A DNA stretch of 64,000 bases from Nitratireductor mangrovi (GTDB lineage Bacteria; Pseudomonadota; Alphaproteobacteria; Rhizobiales; Rhizobiaceae). This document shows, in pieces, positions 26,064-35,220 of this stretch. The position numbers were made by a program, and so were the translations under genes. The stretch spans positions 1,922,001-1,986,000 of the forward strand of contig NZ_CP042301.2 in assembly GCF_007922615.2 (NCBI RefSeq), in the 5' to 3' direction. The notes under the pieces were generated by a model, which ran no database searches, had not been told where the DNA came from, and saw only the letters and a program-made list of their open reading frames with translations. Each line of letters begins with the position of its first letter. Within the stretch, counting starts at the first letter, position 1.

Positions 26064-27029
26064 CTACTCCGCGGGCTGCACCGCGCCCCCGCCTGACGGC
26101 GCGGCAGGCAGACCCGGCTTGCCCCCCTCGGCCGGATTGCGGCGGACATAGTCGGCCTTCAGGCTTTCGGAGGTCTCGCGCGAGCCGTCATGGCTCCAGC
26201 CAGGCGGCATGAACAGGTATTTCAGCCGCTCAGACAGCGTCAGCCCGGGCGAGAAGGCGTCGCGGAACATGCCGGCCCACTCGTGGAAGGCAACCTTGAG
26301 CGGATTGAACGTGCCGAGGTTCTTGACGATGCCGTAGCGCGGCCGGTCCGCCTCCAGTTCCTCCACGAAGGTGCCGAACATGCGGTCCCAGATGATCAGC
26401 GTGCCGGCATAGTTGGCGTCGAGATAGCGCGGATTGGTGGCGTGGTGGACGCGGTGATGCGAGGGCGTGTTGAAGATCGCCTCGAACCAGCCCCACATCT
26501 TGCCGATCGCCTCGGTGTGGATCCAGAACTGCCAGACGAGGTTGAAGCCGAAGACGAAGGCGATTACCGCCGGGTGAAAGCCCAGAAGCACGATCGGCGC
26601 CTGCAGCACGAACATGCCCGTGAATGTGCCGGTCCATGACTGCCTGAGCGCCGTCGACAGATTGTAGTGCTGGCTCGAATGATGGTTGACGTGCTCGGCC
26701 CACACCCAGCGGCAGCGATGCGCGATGCGGTGATACCAGTAATAGCGCATATCCTCGAGCAGGAAGGCAACGACGAAGACCCACCAGTGCAGGCCGAAAT
26801 CAAACACACGGAACTGCCACACCCAGGAAAGCGCGGCATAGGCGACGAAACCGAGCAGGATGCCGGCGACCACGTTGCCGGTGCCCATCATCAGGCTGGT
26901 CAGCGTATCGCGGGTTTCGAACTCGCCCTTCGCCCTGCCCGTGCGCACGAGCCAGAGTTCCAGCAGGATGGCGCCGACGAAGAAGGGAATGGCAAGTTCG
27001 GTGACCTTGGGAAAGGCGTAGCCGTCCAT
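26064..27029 (-). CDS. Sterol desaturase/fatty acid hydroxylase family protein
   Basis: The 321-residue integral membrane di-iron enzyme carries the three histidine boxes HRIAH, HVNHHSSQH and HHRVHH in the expected order after two or three membrane segments (ELAIPFFVGAILLELWLV; WWVFVVAFLLEDMRYYWYH). It should hydroxylate or desaturate a lipid; the substrate is not evident. Its ATG overlaps the preceding single-pass protein's stop (TGATG), so they are coupled. The C-terminal 60 residues are soluble and Gly/Pro-rich. Confidence 0.92.
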   Translation of the reverse strand: MDGYAFPKVTELAIPFFVGAILLELWLVRTGRAKGEFETRDTLTSLMMGTGNVVAGILLGFVAYAALSWVWQFRVFDFGLHWWVFVVAFLLEDMRYYWYHRIAHRCRWVWAEHVNHHSSQHYNLSTALRQSWTGTFTGMFVLQAPIVLLGFHPAVIAFVFGFNLVWQFWIHTEAIGKMWGWFEAIFNTPSHHRVHHATNPRYLDANYAGTLIIWDRMFGTFVEELEADRPRYGIVKNLGTFNPLKVAFHEWAGMFRDAFSPGLTLSERLKYLFMPPGWSHDGSRETSESLKADYVRRNPAEGGKPGLPAAPSGGGAVQPAE

Positions 27030-27463
27030 CAGGCGATCTTTCGTTGCTCGTTCTGGTTGGCGGGCGACAGCCGCGCCGCCACCCGGTCCGCGTCTTCGGC
27101 ATCGGCAAAGGTGAAACGGCCGCCGCGCCAGGTGAAATCGCGCGTTCCTATGACAAGGGTAGCGGCGCCGTCGCGGCCGACACTGGCGATGTCGGCCGGC
27201 GTGACGATGCGGGTCAGGAAATGTGCGCCGAAAGCCTGTACGATGCCGGTTCGAACGCCTTCAAGCTCGAGAAAGGCGGCGGTCGCGGGGTTGGTGAGCA
27301 GCACCGATCGCACCTTCTCGCCTGGAAAATCATCGGCGAAGCGCGACCGCGCATGCGCCTCGCCGGAGAGCACGGCATCGCGCGTGCCGCCGGTCCAGTG
27401 GACCGCGAGCACCACCGCGGCGATGCCGACAACGACGATGGCGACCAGAACGCCGAGGCTCAT
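27029..27463 (-). CDS. Single-pass membrane protein of unknown function (144 aa)
   Basis: An N-terminal anchor (MSLGVLVAIVVVGIAAVVLA) is followed by a soluble part with AHARSRFADDFPGEKVRSVL, a TNPATAAFLELEG stretch and FTWRGGRFTFADAEDADRV. Overlap by one base with the fatty acid hydroxylase gene implies joint expression. No family is recognised. The ATG at 27463 is chosen because the anchor begins there; the upstream frame is not protein-like. Confidence 0.8.
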   Translation of the reverse strand: MSLGVLVAIVVVGIAAVVLAVHWTGGTRDAVLSGEAHARSRFADDFPGEKVRSVLLTNPATAAFLELEGVRTGIVQAFGAHFLTRIVTPADIASVGRDGAATLVIGTRDFTWRGGRFTFADAEDADRVAARLSPANQNEQRKIA

Positions 27464-27554
27464 GGCTTTGTCGCAACCTCCCCGCATCGAGTACGCCTGA
27501 TGCCCGCGAGCGCTCTGACGTCTAGCATTTCTTGACGTAAACGTAAAAGGTGCG

Positions 27555-28373
27555 TCACCAGCCACGCAGGGCGCCGCGCAGAAGAAGCCAGTGCCGCCGC
27601 AGTGTTGAAACGGTACGCCCTCCCGCCTCCGGCGCCTCCTCGATGCCCTCGATGAGGGCTGGTACAAGCGCCATCGGCAGGAAAGCCGGACGCAGCGGCG
27701 GCGGCAGGCTCTTCGCCCCGCTCTCGAAGGCGGTCAAATGTTCGCGCGCCAGCGAGACCATCGCCGATACGGCTCGTCGCCGGCCTTCGCCGCCGGCAAG
27801 CAATTGCTCGCGGTCGCTGCCAACGGCGGCGAGTATATCTGCAGGCACATAGCACTGCCCGCGTGACGCATGCAGTGGCAGCAAGCGCAGCAGATGGGCG
27901 ATTACCTGCGCACAACCGGCATGCCCGGCCAGGTCGGCGGTCGAGCGGGCCGCGTCGGCATCGAGCACCATCGCGGCAAGTTGGATCAGCGCCGAGCCGG
28001 TCTCGCCGCAATAGCCTTCGAGCGTCGTCCTGTCCGGCATCGGATCGTCGTAGAGGTCGAAAATGCGCGCTTCGAGCATATTGTCGAAGGCGGCCACCGG
28101 CAGCCGATACTCCGCGACCGCCGTGATTAGCGCGTCGGCGACGGGATGGCCGGTTGCTTGACCGGCAGCAATCGCATCACGCCACCATTGCAGGCGGATT
28201 TCGCCCGGCATCGGTTCGTGGATCAGGTCGCGAATACGCGCCGTCTCGGCATCGAACGCATAAAGGGCCCACAAGGCCTCTCGGTGGGCGGTAGGCGCAT
28301 AGAGTACGGACAGATAACGGTCCGGATCGGCTTCGCGCACGATCCCGGCGGCATGGCTTGACACGTCCGCCAT
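27555..28373 (-). CDS. Phytoene/squalene-synthase-fold protein, NDUFAF6-like
   Basis: The 272-residue protein has the trans-isoprenyl diphosphate synthase fold of phytoene/squalene synthases (RYLSVLYAPTAHREALWALY, GEIRLQWWRDAI, RGQCYVPADIL). Both catalytic aspartate clusters are degraded: the first reads FDAETARIRD and the second, normally DVGEDxxRGRxYLP, reads LLPLHASRGQCYVP. That is the pattern of the mitochondrial complex I assembly factor NDUFAF6, which belongs to this family without synthase activity. Its start lies one base behind the NDUFAF3-like stop, in an operon with secDF. Confidence 0.85.
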   Translation of the reverse strand: MADVSSHAAGIVREADPDRYLSVLYAPTAHREALWALYAFDAETARIRDLIHEPMPGEIRLQWWRDAIAAGQATGHPVADALITAVAEYRLPVAAFDNMLEARIFDLYDDPMPDRTTLEGYCGETGSALIQLAAMVLDADAARSTADLAGHAGCAQVIAHLLRLLPLHASRGQCYVPADILAAVGSDREQLLAGGEGRRRAVSAMVSLAREHLTAFESGAKSLPPPLRPAFLPMALVPALIEGIEEAPEAGGRTVSTLRRHWLLLRGALRGW

Positions 28374-28374
28374 C

Positions 28375-28764
28375 TCAGTCGACGGCAATCAGCGCGGCCG
28401 CAACGGCGCGATCCTCGGCAAGCAGCACATTGTAGGTGCGCACCGCCGCGCCCGTCGACATCGGATCGCAGGCTATACTGGCGCCACGGAAGGCCTCGCG
28501 CAGTTCCTTCGGCAAGGGGCGCAACTCGGGGCCCATGCCGACCAGCAGGATCTCGATGTCGTCCGCCTCGTCGAGAACCCGCTGGAGGTCGCCGCTGGCA
28601 AGGCTCGCAGGATCGGCGGGTTGCCAGCCGTGGATGCCGGACGGCAGACACAGGATCGAGCCGCGATGCGACATGTCGGCGAAGCGAAAGCCGCCATTGC
28701 CGTACGCGTCGATCGGCGCGCGGCCCGGGAAGTGGGCCTCGCGCATGTTGATGCCGAGTGCCAT
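28375..28764 (-). CDS. Mth938/DUF498 domain protein, NDUFAF3-like
   Basis: The 129-residue soluble protein is a single Mth938-like domain: YGNGGFRFADMSHRGSILCL, then ILLVGMGPELRPLPKELREA and STGAAVRTYNVLLAEDRAVAAALI. Human NDUFAF3 (C3ORF60), a complex I assembly factor, has this domain, and its alphaproteobacterial relatives are known to lie beside secDF, as here (five bases after secDF). Role in NADH dehydrogenase assembly is inferred from that homology. Confidence 0.9.
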   Translation of the reverse strand: MALGINMREAHFPGRAPIDAYGNGGFRFADMSHRGSILCLPSGIHGWQPADPASLASGDLQRVLDEADDIEILLVGMGPELRPLPKELREAFRGASIACDPMSTGAAVRTYNVLLAEDRAVAAALIAVD

Positions 28765-28769
28765 GGCGA

Positions 28770-31331
28770 TCAGGCCTTGGACGGTTCAGCCGGGGTCTGT
28801 CCGCCTTCCTCTTCCTTGTCCGACGAAAGCGCGCCAGGCCTGAGCTTGAACAGGATCAGGATCGGCGCTGCGATGAAGATCGACGAATAGGTGCCGAACA
28901 GGACGCCGAAGAGCATCGCGGCGGTGAACGAGCGGATGACCTCGCCACCGAACAGGAACAGCGCCAGCAACGCCAGCAGCGTTGTCACCGATGTCATCAT
29001 GGTGCGCGACAGCGTCAGGTTGATGGCGTTGTTGAGCAACTCCGGCAGCGCCAGCTTCTTGTAGCGGCGCAATTCCTCGCGCACGCGGTCATAGACCACC
29101 ACCGTATCGTTGAGAGAATAGCCGACAATGGTCAGGATGGCCGCGATCGAGGACTGGTTGAACTCTATCCCGGAGACGACGAAGAAGCCGACGGTAATGA
29201 CGATATCGTGCACCGTCGCGATAATGGCGCCGATCGCGAACTGCCACTCGAAGCGCAGCCAGACATAGACCATGATCAGGCAGAACGCGACGAGTACGCC
29301 GATCGTACCTTGCGAGGCCAGTTCACCGGAGACGGTCGGGCCGACCGTCTCGATGCGGCGAATGTCGAAATCCTCCTCCAGTTCGCCACGCACCTTCACG
29401 ACAACGCTTTGCTCGGCGTTGTCGCCGGCCTCCTGCGAGGCAACCCGGATCAGGACATCGCTTTCGACGCCGAACTGCTGAACCTGAACGTCACCTATGT
29501 TCAGTCCGGAAAGCCGACCGCGAATGTCACCGATGTCTGCGGGCGAGCCGTCCCTGGTCTGGACCTCGATCAGCGAGCCGCCCTTGAAGTCGATGCCGTA
29601 ATTCATGCCGACGGCGATGAAGAGCACGACCGAGGCGACCGACAGGAACGCCGACAGCGCGAAGGTGATGCGCCGGATCCGCATGAAGGGGATTCTGGTG
29701 CCTGGGCGGACCAATGACAAAAAGGAGCGCGGAAGCTCCTTCGGCTTGCGGCGGCGCACCCATTCGGCCAGCATCCAGCGGGTGAAGGTGAACGCCGTAA
29801 AGACGGTCGTCACGATGCCGATGGCCAGTGTGACGGCAAAACCACGCACCGGCCCGCTGCCGAGATAAAACAGCACGACGGCGGCGATCAGGGTGGTGAC
29901 GTTGGCGTCGACGATGGTCGCGAAGGCGCGCGCAAAGCCGGTATCGATCGCCTGGATCAGCGAGCGGCCGTTGCGTCGCTCCTCGCGGATGCGCTCGTAG
30001 ATAAGCACGTTGGAATCGACCGCCATGCCCATGGTGAGCACGATGCCGGCGATGCCCGGCAAGGTCAGCGTGGCGCCAAGCACGGAGAGCAGAGCCACGA
30101 TCATGGAGACGTTGGCGACCAGCGCCAGATTGGCGACGAGGCCGAGCATGCCGTAGGCCGCCATCATGAAGGCCACGACGAGGATCGCGCCGATGACGCC
30201 GGCGATCTTGCCGGCATCGATGGAATCCTGGCCGAGGCCCGGACCCACGGTGCGCTCCTCGATGATCGTCAGTGTCGCCGGCAACGCGCCGGCGCGCAGC
30301 AGCACCGCCAGATCATTGGCGCTCTGGACGTCGAAACTGCCGGATATCTGGCCGGTGCCGCCGAGGATCGGTTCGCGGATCTGCGGTGCCGAAATGACCT
30401 GGTTGTCGAGGATGATGGCAAACAGCCGCCCGACATTCTCCTGCGTCGTCTGGCCGAAGCGCGTCGCGCCCTTGGTGTCGAACCGGAACGATACCACCGG
30501 CTCGTTGGTGCGCTGGTCGAACGTAGCCTGCGCGTCGACGAGGTTTTCGCCCGACACGATCACCCGGTTCTCGATCAGATAGGGGACCGGCGGATCGTCG
30601 GTCGAATAAAGGACCGTGGTTCCGGGTGGCGGCCGGCCCTCGATCGCCTCCTCGACCGGCATGGAATTGTCGACCATCTGGAAGGTCAGCTTGGCAGTCT
30701 GGCCGAGGATGTCCTTCAGGCGCTCCGGATCCTGCAGACCGGGCACCTGTACCAGGATGCGGTCGTCGCCCTGGCGCTGGATGATCGGCTCGGTAGTGCC
30801 GAGTTCGTTGACGCGGCGGCCGACCACCTCGATCGACTGCGACAGCGCCGAGGCAAGCCGGTAGCGGATGCCTTCCTCGGTCAGCGTGAAGCGCAGCAGA
30901 CCGGGCTCCGGCTCCTCCAGAGTCAGTTCGGTAATGGTGCCGCCGGCGAACAGGCCGGCCGAAACCGGCTCGATGAGTTGCGCCAGGGCCTCTCGGGCGC
31001 GCTCGACGTCGCCGGTGTCGCGGATGCGCACCTGCACCGTCCGGTTCGAACCGGAAAGGCCGGTATAGCCGATGCGCGCGTCGCGCAGCAGGCGGCGCAC
31101 GTCGTCGCGCGTCGTCTCCAGCCGCTCCTCGATCAGGTCGCGCCGTTCGATCTGCAGCAGGATGTGCGAGCCACCCTGCAGGTCGAGGCCCAGCGTCATC
31201 TGCCGCTTAGGCATCCACTCCGGCAGCCCGGCCACGGTCGCCGGTGAGAACAGGTTCGGCAACGCGAACACGACGCCGGCGAGCACGGCCAGCAAGATGA
31301 GAGTGGTCTTCCAGCGCGTGAAATAGAGCAT
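28770..31331 (-). CDS. secDF: Fused protein translocase subunits SecD-SecF
   Basis: An 853-residue fusion of SecD (about 1-510) and SecF (about 545-840), the proton-driven accessory subunits that pull secreted proteins out of SecYEG. SecD begins MLYFTRWKTTLILLAVLAGV, has the D1 motif LGLDLQGGSHILLQ, the periplasmic head domains and a six-helix bundle (GMAVDSNVLIYERIREE). SecF has YGIDFKGGSLIEV and GYSLNDTVVVYDRVREE. Twelve membrane helices are expected. yajC precedes it by 48 bases, the standard order. Confidence 0.97.
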   Translation of the reverse strand: MLYFTRWKTTLILLAVLAGVVFALPNLFSPATVAGLPEWMPKRQMTLGLDLQGGSHILLQIERRDLIEERLETTRDDVRRLLRDARIGYTGLSGSNRTVQVRIRDTGDVERAREALAQLIEPVSAGLFAGGTITELTLEEPEPGLLRFTLTEEGIRYRLASALSQSIEVVGRRVNELGTTEPIIQRQGDDRILVQVPGLQDPERLKDILGQTAKLTFQMVDNSMPVEEAIEGRPPPGTTVLYSTDDPPVPYLIENRVIVSGENLVDAQATFDQRTNEPVVSFRFDTKGATRFGQTTQENVGRLFAIILDNQVISAPQIREPILGGTGQISGSFDVQSANDLAVLLRAGALPATLTIIEERTVGPGLGQDSIDAGKIAGVIGAILVVAFMMAAYGMLGLVANLALVANVSMIVALLSVLGATLTLPGIAGIVLTMGMAVDSNVLIYERIREERRNGRSLIQAIDTGFARAFATIVDANVTTLIAAVVLFYLGSGPVRGFAVTLAIGIVTTVFTAFTFTRWMLAEWVRRRKPKELPRSFLSLVRPGTRIPFMRIRRITFALSAFLSVASVVLFIAVGMNYGIDFKGGSLIEVQTRDGSPADIGDIRGRLSGLNIGDVQVQQFGVESDVLIRVASQEAGDNAEQSVVVKVRGELEEDFDIRRIETVGPTVSGELASQGTIGVLVAFCLIMVYVWLRFEWQFAIGAIIATVHDIVITVGFFVVSGIEFNQSSIAAILTIVGYSLNDTVVVYDRVREELRRYKKLALPELLNNAINLTLSRTMMTSVTTLLALLALFLFGGEVIRSFTAAMLFGVLFGTYSSIFIAAPILILFKLRPGALSSDKEEEGGQTPAEPSKA

Positions 31332-31379
31332 ATGCCTGTCCGTCGGGGCGACAAGGACAGCTTGCCGCCCGCTTTGGGT

Positions 31380-31721
31380 TTATTTTTTGGCGTTCTGGTT
31401 GGCGACCGGCTCGCCCTTCACGCGCACTTCGGCGATGGTGCCGCGCACTGCGGTGACCTTGACGCCGCCGCCGAGGTCGACCTCGAGCTCGTTGTCGTTG
31501 ATGACCTTCGTCACCTTGCCGAGAAGGCCGCCACCCGTCACCACCGAATCGCCGCGGCGGATGGCCGTCAGCATCTCCTGGCGCTTCTTCATCTGCTGCC
31601 GCTGCGGGCGAATGATGAGGAAATACATGATCACGAAGATCAGCACGAAGGGCAGGATGCTGATCAGCATGTCGGGGCCGCCCGCTCCTCCTGTCTGCGC
31701 ATAAGCCGGTGTCACGAGCAT
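31380..31721 (-). CDS. yajC: Preprotein translocase subunit YajC
   Basis: The 113-residue protein has one membrane helix (MLISILPFVLIFVIMYFLII) followed by the diagnostic RPQRQQMKKRQEMLTAI and a small strand-rich cytosolic domain (GDSVVTGGGLLGKVTKV). It associates with SecDF. The ATG at 31721 follows an AGGAG Shine-Dalgarno; an adjacent TTG at 31724 is less likely. Confidence 0.96.
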   Translation of the reverse strand: MLVTPAYAQTGGAGGPDMLISILPFVLIFVIMYFLIIRPQRQQMKKRQEMLTAIRRGDSVVTGGGLLGKVTKVINDNELEVDLGGGVKVTAVRGTIAEVRVKGEPVANQNAKK

Positions 31722-31886
31722 CAAATTCTCCTGAGAACGCGGACCGTGCGCGAAGCGCCCCGGCCCAAGGTGGGCGGAATATAGTCTCTAGCGCCTCCAA
31801 TGCAACCGGATCAACGGGCCGCGGCGACGCTTTTGCCGGCCGCAACCGCGTGCTAGAGCGCCAAAAACGGGAATGGAATTCACCGC

Positions 31887-32753
31887 ATGGCTCGCGACAC
31901 GACCGAAACCCTCAGCGCCAAGCTCGACCGGCTGATCGAGGCGGTGTCGCGGCTGGCGCCAACACCGGCGCCAACGCCCGACTTCACGAGCGCCGACTGC
32001 TTCGTGTGGCAGGCCGAGACGGGAACGCTGGCACCGGTCGAGCGGGTCAACCGTGTCGATCTGTCGCTGATCCGCGGCGTCGACCGGGTGCGCGACATCC
32101 TCGTCGACAACACGCACCGCTTCGCCGACGGCTTTCCGGCCAACAACGTGCTTTTGTGGGGCGCGCGCGGCATGGGCAAGTCGTCACTGGTCAAGGCCGC
32201 CCATGCCGAAGTGAACGAAGGGCGCGACGACGCGCTGCGGCTGATCGAGATCCACCGCGAGGACATCGACACCTTGCCGGCGCTTCTCGCCCTGGTGAAG
32301 GCCGCACCGCACCGCTTCATCCTCTTTTGCGACGACCTTTCCTTCGATCACGACGACACCTCGTATAAGTCGCTGAAGGCCGCGCTCGAAGGCGGCGTCG
32401 AGGGCCGCCCGGAGAACGTCATCTTCTACGCCACCTCCAACCGTCGCCACCTGTTGCCGCGCGACATGATCGAGAACGAGCGCTCGACGGCGATCAACCC
32501 GTCAGAGGCGGTCGAGGAGAAAGTGTCGCTGTCGGACCGCTTCGGCCTTTGGCTCGGCTTCCACAAATGCTCGCAGGACGACTATCTGGAGATGGTTTCG
32601 GGCTATGTCGGCCATTACGGGCTGACGATCGACGCCGACGCCTTGCGCGCCGAGGCGCTGGAATGGGCAACGACGCGCGGCGCGCGCTCCGGTCGCGTCG
32701 CCTGGCAGTTCGTGCAGGACCTCGCCGGGCGCCTCGGCCAGAAACTCGGTTAG
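31887..32753 (+). CDS. DUF815 AAA+ ATP-binding protein
   Basis: The 288-residue protein has Walker A WGARGMGKSSLVKAA near residue 92-106 and Walker B FILFCDDLSF near 146-155, followed by the sensor-like YATSNRRHLLPRDM. This is the DUF815 family of single-domain AAA+ ATPases, whose partner and role are unknown. It is divergent from yajC and convergent with the NlpD-like gene. Confidence 0.92.
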   Translation: MARDTTETLSAKLDRLIEAVSRLAPTPAPTPDFTSADCFVWQAETGTLAPVERVNRVDLSLIRGVDRVRDILVDNTHRFADGFPANNVLLWGARGMGKSSLVKAAHAEVNEGRDDALRLIEIHREDIDTLPALLALVKAAPHRFILFCDDLSFDHDDTSYKSLKAALEGGVEGRPENVIFYATSNRRHLLPRDMIENERSTAINPSEAVEEKVSLSDRFGLWLGFHKCSQDDYLEMVSGYVGHYGLTIDADALRAEALEWATTRGARSGRVAWQFVQDLAGRLGQKLG

Positions 32754-32774
32754 CAGCAACCGCCGCCACGAAAT

Positions 32775-32800
32775 CGCCCGTCCCTTTGCGGGGACGGGCG
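32775..32800. terminator. Hairpin between convergent DUF815 and M23 genes
   Basis: A perfect 10-base stem CGCCCGTCCC/GGGACGGGCG around a TTTGCG loop lies 22 bases after the DUF815 stop. There is no T-tract, so termination strength is uncertain. Confidence 0.55.
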
Positions 32801-32860
32801 AAGCTGGCGGGTCCGACTGGAGGCGGGTGACCCGCTGACTTCGTTCTTTTTCTTGTTGCG

Positions 32861-34441
32861 CTATTCGAGGTAACCGCTCGGATCGACCGGCACCGAGTCC
32901 TTGCGGACCTCGAAGTGCAGCTTCGGCAGGTCGGCAGCACCGCTCATGCCGGAACGCGCGATCTCCTGGCCGCGCCGCACCTTGTCGCCGCGCGCCACCT
33001 TGAGCTCGCTGGCATGGCCGTAAACGGTCACCAGCCCGTCCTCGTGGCGCACCAGTACCGTGTTGCCGAACTCCTTGAGGCCGTCGCCGGCATAGATGAC
33101 GACGCCATTTTCGGCAGCCTTCACCGAGGTGCCTTCGGGAACCGCGATATCGATGCCGTCATTCGGCTTGGCGCCGGCGGTGCGGCCGTAGCCGGCGATT
33201 ACCCGGCCGCGCACCGGCCAGCGCATGCGCTCCACGCCGGTCGCCTCGGGCGCGATCGCCGCGCTCTTTGTCACCGTCTCCTCGATCGCCTTGGCGGATT
33301 CGCCTGCCTCGGCGGTCTCGCCGCTCGGTGGCGTGTAGGCGCTCACCGGGCTATCGGCCTTCTGCGGCGTCGAGGCAGTCTTGACCGGATCAACGTTGTC
33401 GGCAGTCGCGACCACGGTCTCGCCCGCAGCCGGAATGCGCAGTTTCTGGCCGATCTGCAGCACACCGTCGGAAAGCCCGTTCGCCGTCTTCAGGCTTGCT
33501 GTGGTCACGCCGTGGCGCTTGGCGATGGCGTAAAGCGTGTCGCCGGAAACCACGGTGTAGAGACCGCCATCACCCGCCGGCGCAGCCTTCTTCGCCGTGT
33601 CGACATTGGTCGCGTCGGCGACCGCCGTGCGTTCCTTGGGCTTCGGCGTCTGCGGCAGGATCGCGACATCGCGCGCCGGCGTCGGCGACGGCAGCGGCAC
33701 CTCGTCGGCCGGCACGTCATAGCGCGAGCCGCGCGACGACTTCGCCTCCATCACGTTGGGATTGGCATCGGGCGCCGAGACCGGCGCCTTGCGCGAATAG
33801 ACATAGGTCGGAATGACCACCTTCTGCCCGGCGGTCAGGTCGTTCGCCGACGTCAGGCCGTTGACGGTCATGATCGCCTTGACCGGCACTCCGAAGCGGC
33901 GCGACAGATTGTAGAGCGTCTCGCCCTCGCGGATCGTCACCTGCGTGCCGCCGGCGCGCGACCAGCCCGCCTGCCCACCCTCACCCGCCACAGCGGTCTC
34001 GACGGCCGCGGGCGCCGGACGCGGCGCAGCAGTCCCGGTGACGGTCCGGTCCAATCCACGGTCGGCCGGCATGGGCGTCGCCTGCGGCGCCGCGCGGCTC
34101 GTCTCTTGCGGCTTGGCCGGCAGCGGTTGGCGCGCGACCGGCTGCAGTTCCTCGCGGCGGACATCGGCGCGGGCCACCTGAACCGGCTCGACCGCGGCGC
34201 GGTTGACCGAACCGGTATAGGTGCCGTCGACCGGTACCGGCTTGGGACGGACATCGCCGGGGAACGGCTGGTCGAGCGCATCGCCGATGATGGCGCGCTG
34301 GTTGTCGGTGGAACCGGTGAAGATTTCTTCGTCGAAGCGGGAAACGCCGGAGCTGCAACCCGCCAGGAACGTGCCGGCGGCCAGGATCGCCGCCCAGCGA
34401 GCGCAATCGCGCCCCGCCATACCCATTACACTGATACGCAT
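32861..34441 (-). CDS. NlpD-like lipoprotein: two LysM plus degenerate LytM (M23) domain
   Basis: The 526-residue protein has a lipoprotein signal (ILAAGTFLAGCSSG), two LysM domains that bind peptidoglycan (TIREGETLYNLSRRFGVP and YTVVSGDTLYAIAKRHGVT), a Thr/Pro-rich linker and a C-terminal M23 domain. Within M23, the usual first zinc ligand HxGxD reads NDGIDIA, with His replaced by Asp/Asn, while YGHASEL and LHFEVR keep the later histidines. Such degenerate LytM proteins (NlpD, EnvC) activate amidases instead of cutting. It is the last gene of the tat-serS-surE-pcm run, as nlpD follows surE-pcm in many proteobacteria. Confidence 0.92.
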   Translation of the reverse strand: MRISVMGMAGRDCARWAAILAAGTFLAGCSSGVSRFDEEIFTGSTDNQRAIIGDALDQPFPGDVRPKPVPVDGTYTGSVNRAAVEPVQVARADVRREELQPVARQPLPAKPQETSRAAPQATPMPADRGLDRTVTGTAAPRPAPAAVETAVAGEGGQAGWSRAGGTQVTIREGETLYNLSRRFGVPVKAIMTVNGLTSANDLTAGQKVVIPTYVYSRKAPVSAPDANPNVMEAKSSRGSRYDVPADEVPLPSPTPARDVAILPQTPKPKERTAVADATNVDTAKKAAPAGDGGLYTVVSGDTLYAIAKRHGVTTASLKTANGLSDGVLQIGQKLRIPAAGETVVATADNVDPVKTASTPQKADSPVSAYTPPSGETAEAGESAKAIEETVTKSAAIAPEATGVERMRWPVRGRVIAGYGRTAGAKPNDGIDIAVPEGTSVKAAENGVVIYAGDGLKEFGNTVLVRHEDGLVTVYGHASELKVARGDKVRRGQEIARSGMSGAADLPKLHFEVRKDSVPVDPSGYLE

Positions 34442-34566
34442 CACACTACCCGCGTGTACCCGTTACGGAACCTCACTTGCCTAAAATTAAAGCGTGTTAA
34501 TCTTACTGCGTCGTTAAGAGCAGGCGGTTTGCGGGCGGATTCGTGGAAAAAACTTGCGTGGGCCGT

Positions 34567-35220
34567 TCAGATGACGGCGGCAACGCCCGAAAGCACTGGC
34601 TGGAAACGCACGACGCCGATGTCGGCGCGGTCGAACCGGCTGCCGACCTTTTGCAGGCGGGCAAGCGCCTGCTCTTCCTCCGGACCGCCGATCGGCGTGA
34701 TCATGATACCGCCTGAGGAGAGCTGGTCGACAAACTGGCGCGGAAGCGCGGCAAAGGCTGCCCACGACACGATGCGGTCGAACGGCCCCTCGCCGGCAAG
34801 CCCGTTCGCGGCGTCGGCCTGACGGGCAATGATATTGCCGATGCCCAGTGCCTCGAAGCGGTGGCGCGCCTGCGCGGTCAGCGTCTTGTAGTGGTCGACC
34901 GTCACCACCCGGCCGGCGAGACGTGACATCACCGCGGCGGAATAGCCCGACCCGGTGCCGATCTCGAGCACGCGGTGATGTTCCTCGAGTTCGAGCGCGT
35001 GGATGATCTGCGCCTGCAGGTCGATGCCTTCCAGCGTCTCGCCGCATTCGATCGGGATCATGCGGTCGGACCACACGACCGGTTGCCACTGGCCCGAGAC
35101 GAAGCCCCGTCGCGGTACCGATTCGATCGCCGAAATCAATCGCTTGTCGTCGACGCCGCGGGCGCGGATGCGCAACAGGAAGGCGGCAAAGCCTTCGCGG
35201 TCGTCGACGGGCCGGTTCAT
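34567..35220 (-). CDS. pcm: Protein-L-isoaspartate O-methyltransferase
   Basis: The 217-residue enzyme repairs isoaspartyl residues in damaged proteins using SAM. Motif I is [20 protein letters not shown] and motif II-like [14 protein letters not shown] follows; the N-terminal half has [20 protein letters not shown] and [16 protein letters not shown], a variant of the substrate loop GQTISxP. The ATG overlaps the surE stop by four bases. surE-pcm-nlpD is a classic stationary-phase survival cluster. Confidence 0.92.
   Translation of the reverse strand: MNRPVDDREGFAAFLLRIRARGVDDKRLISAIESVPRRGFVSGQWQPVVWSDRMIPIECGETLEGIDLQAQIIHALELEEHHRVLEIGTGSGYSAAVMSRLAGRVVTVDHYKTLTAQARHRFEALGIGNIIARQADAANGLAGEGPFDRIVSWAAFAALPRQFVDQLSSGGIMITPIGGPEEEQALARLQKVGSRFDRADIGVVRFQPVLSGVAAVI

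Noticed and set aside
34487..34500. TTAA-N6-TTAA upstream of the NlpD-like gene
   Set aside because: The spacer is six bases, not the seven needed for a CtrA site.
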